Origin: Adenanthera pavonina | Taxonomy: Eukaryota > Streptophyta > Magnoliopsida > Fabales > Fabaceae | Direction: 5' to 3' | Assembly: GCA_026686845.1 (NCBI GenBank) | Contig: JAIVEN010000021.1 | Location: forward strand, 10,000,001-10,064,000 | Length of the DNA: 64,000 nt | The notes under the pieces: generated by a model | What the model saw: only the letters and a program-made list of their open reading frames with translations | Told to the model about the DNA's origin: nothing | Database searches by the model: none | Translations under genes and position numbers: made by a program | Part shown: one piece after another, positions 34,901 through 47,330 of the stretch | How the letters are laid out: every line of letters starts with the position of its first letter | Numbering within the stretch: the stretch's first letter is position 1

Positions 34901-37397
34901 TCCATTAGAGAAACAAATTTCTTTCCTTTCTGGTCATTGCCTTTTCCCTTGAGAAGTATAGTTTATTGTTTCTTAGGAAGAATAAAATGTAAGATCAAGA
35001 GTTTGACTTGCTTTGCTTGTATTTATAACGTAATAGTACCAATAACTTTTACCAGCTAATGATCTCAAGCATGTGTTCCCAGTTTGTTTTGCAATTTTGT
35101 TCATTCTCATTATGTCGGGGCTTACTTACGTGATATGATAACTATTTTTTGTGTCTTCAGAGGGAAAAGGTTGAGCAGCTGCTACTTGAACCAACAATGG
35201 ATCACGCAATCCTATGTGACAACCTAACAAAGGTGTATCCAGGGAGGGATGGAAACCCAGAGAAACATGCAGTGAGAGGCTTATCTCTTGCTTTGCCTCA
35301 AGGGGAATGTTTTGGTATGCTTGGCCCCAATGGTGCCGGGAAGACCTCATTTATCAATATGGTCAGTTAAATTGAAGTTCTTCACACTATGTAAACAAAC
35401 CTCTAGAATGGTTTTTTTTTACCCAGTGGAAGTAGGATGAGCAAGTCTCAGAACATTACCTGAGCTGCTCACATAAGAGGAAAGAGGAAAACATTTAAAA
35501 CAAAGAAAAACTTTTTCTGAATTTATCAAGGAGGTTCCAATTTTAGTGTTTAGAGGAGATATTTTGTATGTACATACTAGAGGGGAAACTCTGAATGGAT
35601 TTTAGTATTTGGAGGAGATATTTTAATTCTTTGAATGGATTTTGCCTGGACTATAAGTAACATTAGCTTTTATACGGTTACAGATGATTGGTCTTACAAA
35701 GCCAACCGCTGGTACAGCATTTGTTCAAGGTCTGGACATAAAAACTCAAATGGATGAAGTATATACCAGCATGGGTGTATGTCCACAGCATAAGTAAGTT
35801 GGAATTTTCCTCCACCATTTTTTTATGTTTTTTATAAATAAAAATTGTAGTCACTAAATTAATTGCTATTGTGACATTATAGCTTGCTGTGGGAAACTCT
35901 AACTGGGAGAGAACACCTACTCTTCTATGGAAGGCTTAAAAATCTTAAAGGCTCGGCCTTAAAAAAAGTAAGTTAATTTGAGATTGGTATTTGAGAGGAC
36001 TTGTTATTATAGGATTATGAAAACCCAATTGTCATACAAGTATCTTCTATTTACATCTATGATGGTTTTGAAGAAGAGTATTTGAGCTTGGAAACTCTCA
36101 GTTATTAGTATGAGTGTCCAGAGTCAGACCTTTCTCTATAGCACTTTTCTGGCAATTGGGATCTTTATACTTTCATTCTGCTGCTGCAGGCAGTGGAAGA
36201 ATCTCTGAAAAGTGTAAACCTTTTTCATGGAGGAGTTGCCGATAGAAAAGCTGGAAAGTACAGTGGAGGAATGAAAAGGAGGCTTAGTGTTGCAATTGCA
36301 TTGATCGGAGATCCCAAAGTATGTTTTGTTCTCTTTCCTTAATCCAATCGACATTACAAAACCTTTGATGGAGAAGTTTCCATGTCATGCTACTCATTCT
36401 GTAATTGCCGGGAAATTTTTAAGGTTGTTTATATGGATGAACCAAGTACTGGATTGGACCCTGCATCAAGAAACAACTTGTGGAATGTTGTCAGGCGTGC
36501 AAAGCAGGATCGCGCAATCATACTCACTAGTATCTTCCTTCTCCCTTATCCTTGTTGCAATATATATGACTGTAATAGGACTGTTCATAATATATCCTGT
36601 GCTTTCCTATTTGTCTGATATATAAACATGTATGCTTTTCCCCCCCTTCTTTCGGTTCAATGACAGCACGAAGTTGATTTCTCTCTCATACATTTATACA
36701 TATAGTCACATATCTTCTTTGCGTGATTTCAGCACATTCCATGGAGGAGGCAGAGGCCTTATGTGATCGATTAGGAATATTTGTAGATGGAAGCTGGCAG
36801 TGCATAGGAAATCCGAGAGAGGTAAAGTTATGAAAGTAACTTGCTTTATCAATGTCATTTCAAAAAGACCTTCATATAGTTTATGAATAAGGAAAAGCTT
36901 AGAAAGGCAGTGTTTAGATGTCTCCAATAGCATGGGCGCATGCAGAATTACCTAAGGAACTTCTTAATTAGTCTTTGTCCTTTTGGATATAGCTTTGAGA
37001 ATGTGATGTGTGAATCTTTTCTGGTAATGCCCTTCCCACTGGTAGTTCAATAGTGCTAATTCTTTTATCACTTGTTACTTGCAATGATATATGATAGCTA
37101 AAAGCAAGATATGGAGGAAGTTATGTGTTCACGATAACAACATCTATAGAACATGACAATGAAGTGGAGAACTTGGTGCACAAGCTGTCCCCAAATGCTA
37201 GCAAGACATACCATATCTCTGGAACCCAGAAATTTGAGCTGCCAAAAGTAGAGGTTAGAATTGCAGACGTTTTCCGAGCTGTTGACATTGCAAAGAGAAA
37301 CTTCACAGTTTTTGCATGGGGTTTAACAGACACCACAATGGAAGATGTTTTCATTAAGGTTGCACGTGAGGCTCAGGCACTCAACTCCTTGTCATAA
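22901..37397 (+). CDS. ABCA7-like: ABCA-family half-size ABC transporter, copy 2 (complete model)
   Basis: Tandem paralogue of the gene at 8741 with the same role expected: an ABCA membrane transporter driven by one C-terminal ATPase domain. Exons: 22901-22978, 23242-23623, 23744-23823, 23999-24143, 25327-25446, 25524-25648, 25936-26094, 26515-26677, 26756-26881, 26979-27062, 34421-34776, 35161-35361, 35684-35793, 35883-35967, 36190-36318, 36424-36529, 36733-36821, 37098-37397; 945 aa. Every junction is GT-AG. Walker A GPNGAGKT, Q-loop CPQHN (Asp in copy 1, Asn here, both common in the family), signature YSGGMKRRLS, Walker B VVYMDEP and H-loop THSMEE are all present at the same residue numbers as copy 1. 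Intron 10 is 7358 bp against 1312 bp in copy 1, because of transposon insertions; intron 4 is also longer through a MITE. This looks like the functional copy. Confidence 0.92.
24640..24916. mobile_element. Stowaway-like MITE in intron 4 of copy 2
   Basis: Left end CTACCTTCATTTCGGTTTAT and reverse complement of the right end TCCCCTCCATTTCGGTTTAT, each followed by AAA, TA on both sides, about 273 bp. Intron 4 of copy 1 is only 260 bp and has no such element. Confidence 0.8.
27336..27844. other. Inserted non-coding DNA beside the LINE, intron 10 of copy 2
   Basis: Homology to intron 10 of copy 1 breaks off near 27336 (after tttcacctaatgt) and resumes near 33462. This first part of the inserted DNA has no recognisable coding or repeat structure; it may be part of an older element next to the LINE. 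Confidence 0.45.
28850..29060 (-). pseudogene. LINE reverse transcriptase fragment
   Basis: The best-preserved part of the RT: the translation has EHRLRNKTRI, the NKFGFMLGR motif, an AIYLLRDLME block and FIDLEKVYDKV, which contains the first catalytic-site aspartate region of RTE-type reverse transcriptases. The YADD box region lies outside this intact stretch and could not be read cleanly. Confidence 0.8.
29661..32400 (+). mobile_element. Solo LTR (Ty3/gypsy-like) nested in the LINE
   Basis: The LINE linker is interrupted here. TTTTC occurs at both borders (29661-29665 and 32396-32400), a 5-bp target duplication, and removing the insert rejoins the LINE frame (…TGAAAACTAGG on the minus strand). 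The insert starts TATCACGTCCC (decayed from the common TGTCACGTCCC LTR start) and ends ATTACA. It is 2730 bp with no gag, pol or primer-binding site, so a solo LTR left by recombination is the simplest reading. A C8T9 tract lies near 31663-31679. Confidence 0.75.
32401..33300 (-). pseudogene. LINE endonuclease and linker fragment
   Basis: Read on the minus strand with frame repairs, this shows NEVGIIVDKD, a YDTFNAISAYAPQ block, a GKDLN-like block, NEEGYFVLDF, HLVTYKSGAQKSQIDFF and the VIPGE..TSQHKVLILD block near the end of the apurinic-type endonuclease domain. These are in the order known for RTE LINEs. Several stops interrupt it. Confidence 0.75.
33832..34120. repeat. Inserted dimer of a ~135-bp unit, intron 10 of copy 2
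   Basis: Intron 10 of copy 1 reads straight through here (12954-12966, cagatggagaagagtaaat). Copy 2 has about 285 extra bp made of two diverged direct units (start gatgggtaccc / gatgggtatcc; shared block gaggtggga.aaaccaac; shared end catcccatactaccca). It resembles a piece of a small LTR or TRIM element, but no full ends are visible. Confidence 0.6.
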
Positions 37398-38135
37398 TAT
37401 TTGTACACAGTATACTGATAGAAAATTCTAAGGTAGACATGGTCTATAAAAGATAAATTGGTCAAGCTAATTATGAATGGAGATACGAGCATGTTATAGA
37501 CTTTTAAGTGGATTTACATGCATCTATGTCTATTTATGATTTGATTTATTTATCTTTTATATAGGCTGAGTCCACTAAAATAACTCTTGATATATTATTT
37601 TCTGTAGGTGAAGTACTATTATCTTCTTTTTTATGGGTCTCTATGTACTTGAGATTGAATGTTTGTAGTTATGCTTTGGTTTTGGATCTGTTTACCTTGT
37701 TTTATACCCCCTTTTTGTATTTTGGATTAATGGTTTAGAATTGTCATATAGGATATTAGTGGGTAATTTTGTGACATAAATAAATGATATTACCATTAAT
37801 GATTAGTTGGTGATAATGTTTCAAAATCTCAATTCTTTTTTTTTTTTTGTTGATGCAGTAATTTTTTATTATATTAATTCTTGTTCACGACACTATAAAA
37901 TTGAATAGTATATTTAATGTCTAATAGAATTTTATTAGTTATTGACTGATTAAGCTTTTTATAATATTATTATGTGTTTGATACTGATATAAAGTGATGT
38001 TGGTTCAGTTTTGATGGGCTTAGGCATGATATGGTGACAAGGTAGTGGACTTGTGGTGACAATCGTGGTGATGAAACTGATATGGCATTTATTAACAAAT
38101 TAATTTTATTAAAAAATATTTATTAATTAAAATGT
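37398..38135. other. 3' UTR and downstream DNA of ABCA copy 2
   Basis: Aligns with the DNA after the stop codon of copy 1 (16281-16800). After about 37920 the alignment is broken by insertions and resumes near 45010. No gene. Confidence 0.65.
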
Positions 38136-38403
38136 TACTCCCTTTATTCCTATTTATGAAGCATATTTTAGAATTTTTTTTATTATTCAAAATATAAATC
38201 ACTTTGCAATATTCAAAGATTACTAAATTGCTTTTTCTAATTTTATCCAAAGCATTTATGATAAAAAGAGATTAAGAAAGATGTAAGTATGATAAGGTTA
38301 CATAATATTAAAAAATTTTGATAATTTTTTAAAATTTCAACAATATTAATTAATCTTAACTAATTTTCATGGGTTGTGTAAAATAAGGTAAATAGAAGGG
38401 GTA
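38136..38403. mobile_element. Stowaway-like MITE
   Basis: Left end CTCCCTTTATTCCTATTTAT and reverse complement of the right end CCCCTTCTATTTACCTTATT, TA on both sides, about 264 bp, no gene. Confidence 0.6.
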
Positions 38404-39280
38404 CATGATTTTGATTTTTACTTATCTCCTAATATTTTTAATTTGTTTACCAACACCTATTCATTAGTTTGTTCAAATATATATTTAATAAGACACTTTT
38501 CTATGCATTATGTGAAGTTTTTTATATAAGTCACATTATTCATGGATTATAAGGTTTATAAGTGTGATTTTCAATAAATTTTATTTGATGTTTACTATAA
38601 AGTGCAAAAATTTAAGTTATTATACATTTTTCTAGAATGAAAGCCTAAGTTTCATAAGAGAAATGAATAGGGAAAAACATCAACTTATGCATTTAAATGT
38701 AAGGAAATTATGCAACACCTATTAACAAAAAATAAAGTAAAATCTGTCATTCTTTGATTACTGTTGAATCTTCAATTACTACTTATTGACGTTATACTTT
38801 TTTAAATGTAATGAATTAGCTGGTAAGAAAATGGTAATGAATTAGATGCACTCTCAAATTACGCATTTATTTTAAATATTTGAATACACATCATTTGTTT
38901 ATGTCAATGGCCATCACAGAATTTCTGGAAATCAAACCTTTCAACGTGTTAATCCTGATCAAGTTCATTAATTATCATTGGAAACTTGTTCTCATTATTA
39001 AGAAGAGTTGAAGATCTGGAAATTTTTTTTTTCATTTTTTGCTTCTTAGCTTTCTCTGGTAATTCTTGCCACCAGTGGTGGTGGTTGAAGAATTTTGACC
39101 GTAGCTTTGGAAGATGCAATAGCCTTTTAAAAGCTCTGTCGAGTTTTTATTTTGATATTATTGCAATCTTGCATTTGCAGCTTTTGAACTTTCCCCTTTT
39201 TTTATTTCTTGTAATATATCCGGTCTTTCTAAGTTGCTTATTAGTGAGATTCTTTAATTTGGCTATCAAGACCTCTATAG
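38404..39280. other. Non-coding DNA
   Basis: AT-rich sequence with no supported gene. The frame at 38986-39285 has no recognisable product. Confidence 0.5.
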
Positions 39281-39471
39281 TTTGATGCATTGTTTTGATA
39301 ACCAGACTAAATCAGACAATTAGATCAGTCAAACCATCACACTGGGATAAAAATAGCTCATTTTTCAGATTTAAACCATTTCAGGGGTTGGATCAGGTTT
39401 AACCGCTTTGAACCTACTTTTGAGTCGGGAACTAAAATTGAACCAAGAACCAGATCGATTTTCAGAGAACT

Positions 39472-42400
39472 GGACGTGTCACACCCGGAGATGCGACGCG
39501 GATGGCACGGAAAATGAAGGAAAAGGAAAAGGAAACCGGCCCACCTGATGGGGGCCGATTTTAAAGGAGTCGCAACCAAAATTTTAAGGAAAATTTTGGA
39601 AAACCGAATAAAAACAAAAAAGGATAAAGATGGTCTATGAATCAGAGTTGAGTTCGAGAGTACAATTGTGAATGAGGAAGATGTTAGGCACCCCCACAAT
39701 ACCCATTCCCAAGAGTTACTTTAAATTGATCATGCAATTTTTATGGCTTTTTAAAATTATTTTGATTGCTCTTTAACTATTCACATGCCAAAGTAAATAT
39801 AAAAATAAGAAAAATATAAAAATGAAAATAAAGAATAAAATGAAAATATGAGAAGTTGGGGGAAATAAAATAAGAGGAAAATGTTATTTATTTACAACAG
39901 TGGATTTGATCTAGAATTAGAGTCTGGGGTTTACGTACCATGTAATAGGGATCAAAGTCAACATAGTTCGGACTAAAAAATGTGTGTCACTGGGTTGGTA
40001 TTTTTTTATTATGTATATTCTTTGAAAAGAGAGGTTTATAGAAAATAATTTATCTTTCCACAAAGAAAACAATTTTTAAAATTGGTTGATGTGTTTTAAT
40101 TTGTAAAAGATACATTAATTTTCATTATTTGCTTTTTTCATTTATTATATTTTTTTTGTTTAATCAATTCTTAAAAGTAAATATATGTTTTTTCTCAATT
40201 TAGAAAATATAATTAAAATTATGTGTGATTTTAAGTATTTTATTTTGATTTATAAATGAAATATTTCAAAACAATTTTATTTTTACATAATAAAATCAAT
40301 TGGTTTATGTGGCGATTTTATCACTCACAGCGTACCCATTAATACCTAAATGTCTACGGTGATGCCACTTGAGACTTTAAAGAAAACGTTCGAAGGAAGA
40401 CACAATTTTTGGACAAATTATTTTTATTTTCTTTTTATTATAAAATTGAGATAAAATAGGATCCTTTTAACACATACTTACCTATTTAAAAAGGAAATAT
40501 TAAGGAAATGCAAAATGTGATTATTATATATATTAAGAGAAATAATCAGCAGATGTGGTGACTTTATTATTCACAAGTTACTGATTGATACCTAAATACC
40601 CACGGTGTTACCATTCGAGGCAGATAAGTGAAAAAAACAAAAGTTTCAAGGAAAACGAATAATTTTTGTTTAAATGGTTTTTTTTATTTCAAACTGTGAA
40701 ATGAAAAATGCAATCAGAAAATCCCCTTTATTATTATTATCTTTTTATTTATTCAAAAAAGAATTTAAGATAAAATTGCTTCATTCGATATATTTTATTA
40801 TTATTATTATTATTTAGTTGAATTTTCTTATTTTAGATTGTGAAAATGGAAAAGAAAAAAAAAAGCCATCAAACTCTTTCTTCTTTTTTTTTAACTTAAA
40901 ACGGTACTAAAAAAGAATTTAAGGTAAAACTGCTACATATATTTTTATTTTCCAAAATCAACTTCAAAACAAAACCAAATAGCATATATGGTGACTTTAT
41001 CACTCACAGTTCGCTAATTGGCACTTAAATGCCCACGGTGTTAGCACTCGGAGCACAAAGGCAAAGAGAAATTTAAAATAAAGGGCTTTCATTTTAATCT
41101 TTTATTTTAATAAAGAAAATAATAATAACAAAAGAGGTCATTCAAACCTAAATATTTATGGTGTTGCCAATATGAATACCATGGTAACTCCTCACTCATG
41201 ACACTCTTGACTGACACCCTAGCTATCCGCTCACGGAGACTTAGTCCCTCATGACGAATTTTAAATGCAAAAAGAGAAGAAGTCCATAACTAATAAAGAC
41301 CAAAATTATAAATAAAAAAACAACCAAATACAATTTATCAATGTGTATGTGTTGAATGTGCAAATTCAAGAAATAGCTTTATTCCACTACAATGAAAACT
41401 AAATGAAGATAAGAAAGAAGATCAAACTCTTTTGCTTTCTTCTCATCTCTTGCTTTGATATTCCTCTTCTACCTTGCTAAAGAAAATTCACTCTTTCCAA
41501 GATTGATCTTACACTCCCATAGCGCTCAAAAGAAAATAGAAGATATGAATTAGTTTCTAGCTTAAAACTTCCAATCAATAAACTATCATAACAATAGATC
41601 CTAAATCTTAGCTCAAATATGTTGGAGAGCTAATTATAGCCATGATACATTAGAGTCATGCAATCTAGCTAGATCACCCTTATTATTTAGACTCAAATAA
41701 GCCAACCTAACTTGTATAGTGACTTGATACAAGCCCCACAATCGAATTCAAGTAAATGCTTCATGTCAATAAGTTGAGAATGAAACATTGAATGGAAGGA
41801 TTCAATGTTTTGAAAGAGAGTTCAATGGGCAGTATCTTTCGAAAGGAGGACCATTCATTGTTCTTGAAACAATTATCTCAAGCTTTTCAGAATACCCATA
41901 TATCAACGAAAATGAATTTTTTTTATTCTTTTTTATGATATATGCTCGTATGATCATTCAATGAAATTGACCATGTACAGCAACGGAATTGGGGCTTTTG
42001 GATAAAATAAGGTTATGTGATCAATTTGAAGAGTGTAAATCAGAACTCATATATCCATAACAGCATTCTAACTCCAATGCGAGGACATGCAAAGCTTTCA
42101 CATCAAAGTGTTATATTCATCAACTATTCTAACCCCAAAAGCATTTATGCTCAACATCATCCTAGTATCCAAGGTAATATGAAATCATATCCATGGACCT
42201 CTAAGCACAAAATGAAATTAAGGGTTCATGTTAAGAGAGAGAACTCACTAGCCTCCAAAACTAAATGAGTTATAAAAATGGGAAATGGCGAGTTAACTAC
42301 ACGGCCCTCTAATAGCAAAGCTTCCAATAAACAAAATGTAAGAGCCATGGTTAAGTATTTATGTTTAGAAAATAGTGAACTCCTAATGGGCTTTTTGACA

Positions 42401-44088
42401 AACACCCGCAAGACGTGTAACAAAGCATGACATTTTCTAACTTTAATAATAGAAATCTATCAATCAAAAGCATACAAAGGCCATTCAGTACACACCATCC
42501 AAGTCCAATGTTCTTGCAAACCAAAAATGATTGAGCAAACCACCAGGCTATCTCTAAGGACCTAGGGGAATAATTAAACAAAGAACTCCCCCTTGCAAAT
42601 GGCAGGCTAGTGCTAATTTTAAACAAACCGAAGTGCATACACAATCTAGTTTAGAGCTAGTACAACCAATACAAGTTCCAACAATAGTTAGACTAAGCAA
42701 GAATTGTTTCTAAACTAGACGAATACACATTCTGAGGTCTAACATTTCATCAGTGACACTAAAAAATCCTCCACGGCACAAGCCTTAACATACCAAAATC
42801 TAGAGGGAGCATTTTTCGACAGAGCTCAACCAATTCAGAAACAGGGCATCAACAAAGGCAAGTAGAATCTTAGCACTTGTACAATAAAATCCGAGGCATG
42901 GAATGGAATGGGGTATTATCCGAAAGGGGATAGTATAATTCAAACTTAACAAAATTTACCAAGCTGAAGCTTCTGTTCCTGCGTCTTTGAGTATCACTAC
43001 AATAGGAGGATCAATAACTCGAACTTGACTCGCACTCTCTTGCTCCATTACGGCACAACCACCTCCTCTTTCCTATGCCTCAGTCTTCTCGTCCTCATGC
43101 CTTCCTCTGTTTTTTATGTTCGGTGCGGAGTTCCCAGACCCCCTTTTTCCAAACTCCAGCTCCCTCTCCTCGGATCTCATGCTCTCGACTCCCTCACTCC
43201 GTGGCTCCCTCTGTTTGGTCTCACCCCCTCTCTCCCTCTCTGTCCTCTCTTTTTTTTTTTCAGCCGCCTCTGTCTCCTCCCCTCTCAGTCTCTCTTCTGT
43301 TCGTCTTCTTCGCGGCTCCCTGCCCTCTCTCTGTTTGGAACCCCGTGGCTGAGCTCTAAGGCTCCCTCTGTTTTTCCCTTCCTCGCAGCCCCTTTCCTTC
43401 CTCACGCTCATGGCTCCTTTCCTTCCTCACGCTCGCGGCTCCCTCGGTTTCTGTCTCGCCTCCTCACCCGCGGCTCCCTCGGTTTCTGTCTCACCTCCTC
43501 ACCGTGGCTTTCCCGCGGTCTCTTGCCTGAGCCCTAGGTTAGGACAGGCACCCCTCCTTCTCTTTTTCCTTCCTCGCGGCCAGCTCGGAGCTCCCTCACC
43601 GGAGCTCCCCTGTTCTCTCCACGGCTCTCTCTCGCTCCTCCAAAACCCTAGCTCCCCCTGGATCCCTCGCGGTGTCTCTTCAAGGCCCTAGGTTAGGGCT
43701 CCCTCCGTCTCTCGCGCTCACTCCCACGGCCCCCCTCTTGGGTCTCTCTCCCCCACAGATTTTTTCTCACACTCGCGGCCAGCTCCCCTCTCCCTCACGG
43801 CCAGCTCTTCCTTTTTCTTTCTCATACCTGAGCCATACCTGAGCCCTAGGGCTCAGGATAACTTTGGGCCTGAGCCCTCATATTGGACTCAGGATTACCT
43901 TGGGCTGAAATATCCAAGGTTAAAATTTTTTTTTTCAATCTAAGATTGAATATTTTTTTTATTTTTTATTTTTGTCATATATTTTTGTCATTATTTTGTT
44001 TATTTATTTTATTATTATTTTTTATTTTTATTATTATATTTATATGTATTTTAAGAGTGACCGGACAAAATACGGTATTCATAGGACG
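39472..44088 (+). mobile_element. Solo LTR of a Tat/Ogre-like retrotransposon
   Basis: GGACG flanks both sides (39472-39476 and 44084-44088), a 5-bp target duplication. The insert starts TGTCACACCCGGAG, soon followed by a ggagtcgcaacc block and ggaaaatttt, all typical of long LTRs of the Tat/Ogre group, and ends near gacaaaatacggtattcata (from an older tacggtatctaca type end). Length about 4.6 kb, with no gag-pol. Inside are three or four diverged copies of a tggtgacttta(t)cactcac / cccacggtgttacca unit (40311, 40555, 40985, 41150) and a GC-rich, pyrimidine-rich tract (43025-43870). Confidence 0.7.
43025..43870. repeat. GC-rich pyrimidine tract with tandem units inside the solo LTR
   Basis: A sharp change in composition: C+T on the + strand dominates and GC is far above the neighbours. 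Local direct repeats include ctttccttcctcacgctc (about 43391 and 43417) and ggctccctcggtttctgtct (about 43437 and 43472). The open frames on both strands here (Ser/Pro/Leu-rich forward, Arg/Glu-rich reverse) follow from the composition and are not taken as genes. Confidence 0.7.
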
Positions 44089-44233
44089 GTTTTTTAAATT
44101 GTATAAAATTTAACTTAAATTTAATTTTTTTGGCCAAAATTATTAATTATAAAAATTATTAAAGAGTAAAAACACTATTTCTCTTTCTATTTTAAAATTA
44201 TTAATTAAAAAATAAAAAAATTTTATGGTATTA

Positions 44234-44529
44234 TACTCCCTCTGTCCACAATCATAAAAGAATTTTAGGAATCTTCATTTGTCTTAAAATATAGGAGATA
44301 TGTATGAAGTAATTAATATTATTTTTCTTTTATACATTTGAATAATTAAGACTGTGTTGACAATTACCAATAATTAATTAGTCTCACTCTAAACTTTTAA
44401 TATGGGTAATTTTTTTTAAAAAAATTGAAATTGTAATATAATTAATGAGTTTAATTACCAAAACTATTTTTTTCTTAATACTAATAACGTAGTTATTTGT
44501 TTCTTATAATTAGAAATGGAGGAAGTGTA
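44234..44529. mobile_element. Stowaway-like MITE
   Basis: Left end CTCCCTCTGTCCACAATCAT and reverse complement of the right end CACTTCCTCCATTTCTAATT, TA on both outer sides, about 292 bp. It lies in the right part of the Mutator-like element, so it inserted later. Confidence 0.7.
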
Positions 44530-44833
44530 GTTTTTTTATAATGTTATGGTCATATAGTGTTTCATATTGAAATATTTTAATATTATGTTTAATGATTTAA
44601 TAAATATTATTACTACGTAAGTTTTTTAAGTTATTATGAATTTGAACTACTTAAATATATTTTCTTAACAATTTGATATTTTCTTTTTTACATATATTAT
44701 TATATATAATATTATTTTTATTTAATTATTATGTCATCAGTTCGACTACTGATCTAATCGGTTAAACCATAAAAATCATGACCCAATGGTATTTTTGATC
44801 CAACGTCTGGTCTGAATTTTAAAATTTGATGTA

Positions 44834-45520
44834 GAGAACATCCTATATAGGTTTCCTCTATTTTCTTTTCTTTCCACTTGAGCTATATAATCTTTTTTAT
44901 AAAAAAAAAAGAATACTTCATAAATTCTTAGATAACTGAGGAGCATAGAGGGTTTGTTCCGTTCCCTTGAGCTTTTGGTTGTATTTCCTCCTTTTATTTA
45001 AAAAAAAAACTTCGTAAAATATAATAGATTAGGTTGGGTTTGAGGTTCCGTCAGTGCCTACCTGACTCCATATGTTCTTAAAGTCCATCTTTTGGGCTAT
45101 CCAATATCAGATCTAGCCCAGAAGTGGCTTGGTCAAGAATTAAGCAGATTGGTTTCATCAAATTTTTTTCAATCTTTTAAAATTCTGAAGGACTTAAAAT
45201 ATTTATATTTATCATTTTGAATATATGATCATTCGTTTTATTGTACTCTCCCTAAACTTATACAATTCAATAATGAGTTAAGAATAAAAAATTGAAAAAA
45301 AAGCAAGTGTAGAGATTGAAACTTGAAAAAGATATTATTACTAAGAGCTTGGTGGTCTGTCCATTTAATTTTCTTAAAAAACATATACTTATTATCTTAA
45401 TGTTTATATTTTTACTTTTGACTCTGAAAATGCAAACTAAAAAATGAATTAAGTGAAGAAAACATGAAAACAAGAAAAAACATAAATGTAGAAGGTTTTT
45501 TAGGAAGATACCTAAGAGAG
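44834..45520. repeat. Displaced downstream block of the ABCA duplication
   Basis: 45010-45515 aligns with 16830-17340 behind copy 1 (ttaggtt.ggtt.gaggtt, cagaagtggcttggtcaag, aacttgaaaaagatattatt). It marks the right limit of the duplicated segment in this window. Confidence 0.65.
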
Positions 45521-47330
45521 AGATTTCCCATTAAAGATCATGAAATTTGGAATTGCTTACAAGGTTTTCATAAAAGGTTTGCTTTTGACTCTAAAAGTAG
45601 GTCAGAACAAAATATCTTCCCCTCCCTCCTTACCTCATTAATGGAAGCTTTGTGATTGAGATCCTGCAAATATACATGGTTGACTATAGCAGTAAGAAGT
45701 CCTTTGGAGTATTCTAAAGCTCAAACTCAAGAGAGATAGTAAATTTACCAGTACAAGATTTTAATCTCAAAAACAAATAACAATCAAATTGAGAAACTCA
45801 AATTAAAAAGGAAAGAAATAGAAAGCAAACCGATGCATGAATTTTGATTCAGTTACTTAAAGTGTCAAGGAATCAGGGTTTACCTTATGAGATAATTAGA
45901 TTCTGTTCTTTAGTTAGATTCTGCATAATTATAGTGACTGTTGCTCCTAAAGTATCTTAATTATTTCTCGGTAAATTAGTCATTATTTAATTAGGAATCA
46001 ATTCACTCTCACGCAACCAAAATTCCTAATTAAACCTTGAAAGTCACAATATAAGTTACCACAAATTCCTAATTCTATTTATAGATTAGTTATTTGTTTT
46101 TATCTCTTTATATTTAGGTTCACTTTTCACCTCTCAATTCATCAAGTTTACTCACTAATTAGACTTTATGGTGATTAAGCATAAAATCCATATAAACGAA
46201 CAAGAGAGATAAATATAATAGAAGAAACAAATTAAATATAACTTAAAGAATAAATTTAAAAAGTCATAACTAAAGAGAATAAACCCAGTTAGACTACATT
46301 CCTACTCATGAGTGAGAAATTTAGCCAGATAGGAATAAGTATCAAGTCAAAACTAAAGTATTAAATCATAGAGAAAATAATAAGAAGAAAGAGTTATAAT
46401 AGAAGAGAATAAATCTTTCTCTAATACTCCTTAGATCTCCTTACTCCATCTCTATAGATTGTTTCTAGTTGCTTCTAAATACATTTTAACTTTTAACTAT
46501 GTTTTCTAGTCTTCGGGTGCTTTTCTGATTGTGCCCTTGTGTTCCTATCATGTCTCTTCATTTAGAGAAAGTCCAAAATCCCAAAACCACATAAGAGACA
46601 CATTGCTCCTCGAGATGAGCGAGCATTGAGTACTTTTAAATTCTTCCATCCGATACCAGGTTGAATGGCGTCTTTCAAACTCAACAATGAACCTGCTCGG
46701 CGCTAGCCGAATGTCTTCATGGTAGCCAATTTTAGTTCTTTCATTAGAAAGTTCAATATGTTTGATAGTAAATAATAGTTTTTTCATTGGAAATCAAATA
46801 CATTAAGATAAATTTTATCTTTCATTCTCCTTTTTTTAAAACCTACTTCTATCTACCAAATATAGCATATATTTACAAGTAAGTTCCATAATATTTCGAA
46901 TATACTTTTTTAACTTTTCAATAGTAAGAGAAATGTCTCTTCTTTCTCTCACTCCTCCCTCTCCTAACTATAGAAACTGAAATGTTGGGTTTAAATCCTA
47001 GTATCCATATAAAGGAGGATATTTTTCACTGTTCATTAGCTGATTCAGCATGTTGGGCTTTGTGTAGATGTATTCCTATTATGACATGAGGATCTTTGTT
47101 GGTTGTGATCATTGACACGTGTCCACTGCCTCTAACTTCCATCTCTCTTACATCTTAACTATATCGTTGGCTTGTAAACCCAAAACCCATTATCATTAGT
47201 TTATACATTTTTTTTCCTTCAGACATGGAGCCAAGCGAAGGAGTGAAATGGAGTGAAAAGTGAAATTGAGGCCACATCAAATCAGACACTGATCAACACC
47301 TTTTCCCAGATCCTCCAAGCACATATCGTC
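45521..47330. other. Non-coding DNA before the Helitron
   Basis: No supported gene. 46548-46790 is less AT-rich than its surroundings but shows no recognisable product on either strand. The left end of the Helitron (TC after an A) could not be fixed here. Confidence 0.4.

Larger units (their letters stand above)
39281..44833. mobile_element. Mutator-like non-autonomous element, split by a solo LTR
   Basis: TTTGATGCA (39281-39289) and TTTGATGTA (44825-44833) form a 9-bp direct repeat with one mismatch. Inside, the left end (TTTTGATAACCAGAC) and the reverse complement of the right end (AATTCAGACCAGAC) are loosely inverted, with further inverted matches such as ATTAGATCAGT in both. The original element would be about 0.9 kb; it has since received the 4.6-kb LTR and a Stowaway-like MITE. 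No transposase. Confidence 0.45.

Noticed and set aside
39358..39699. 113-aa minus-strand frame
   Set aside because: Spans the border between the Mutator-like element and the solo LTR; no protein resemblance.
40311..41180. CRISPR-like spaced repeats
   Set aside because: The units are diverged, unevenly spaced by hundreds of bases and lie in a plant LTR; no CRISPR array in the window.
43025..43537. 170-aa Ser/Pro/Leu-rich frame on + and a 112-aa Arg/Glu-rich frame on - (43073-43411)
   Set aside because: Both follow from the pyrimidine-rich repeats inside the solo LTR; no domain, and tandem DNA repeats explain the length.
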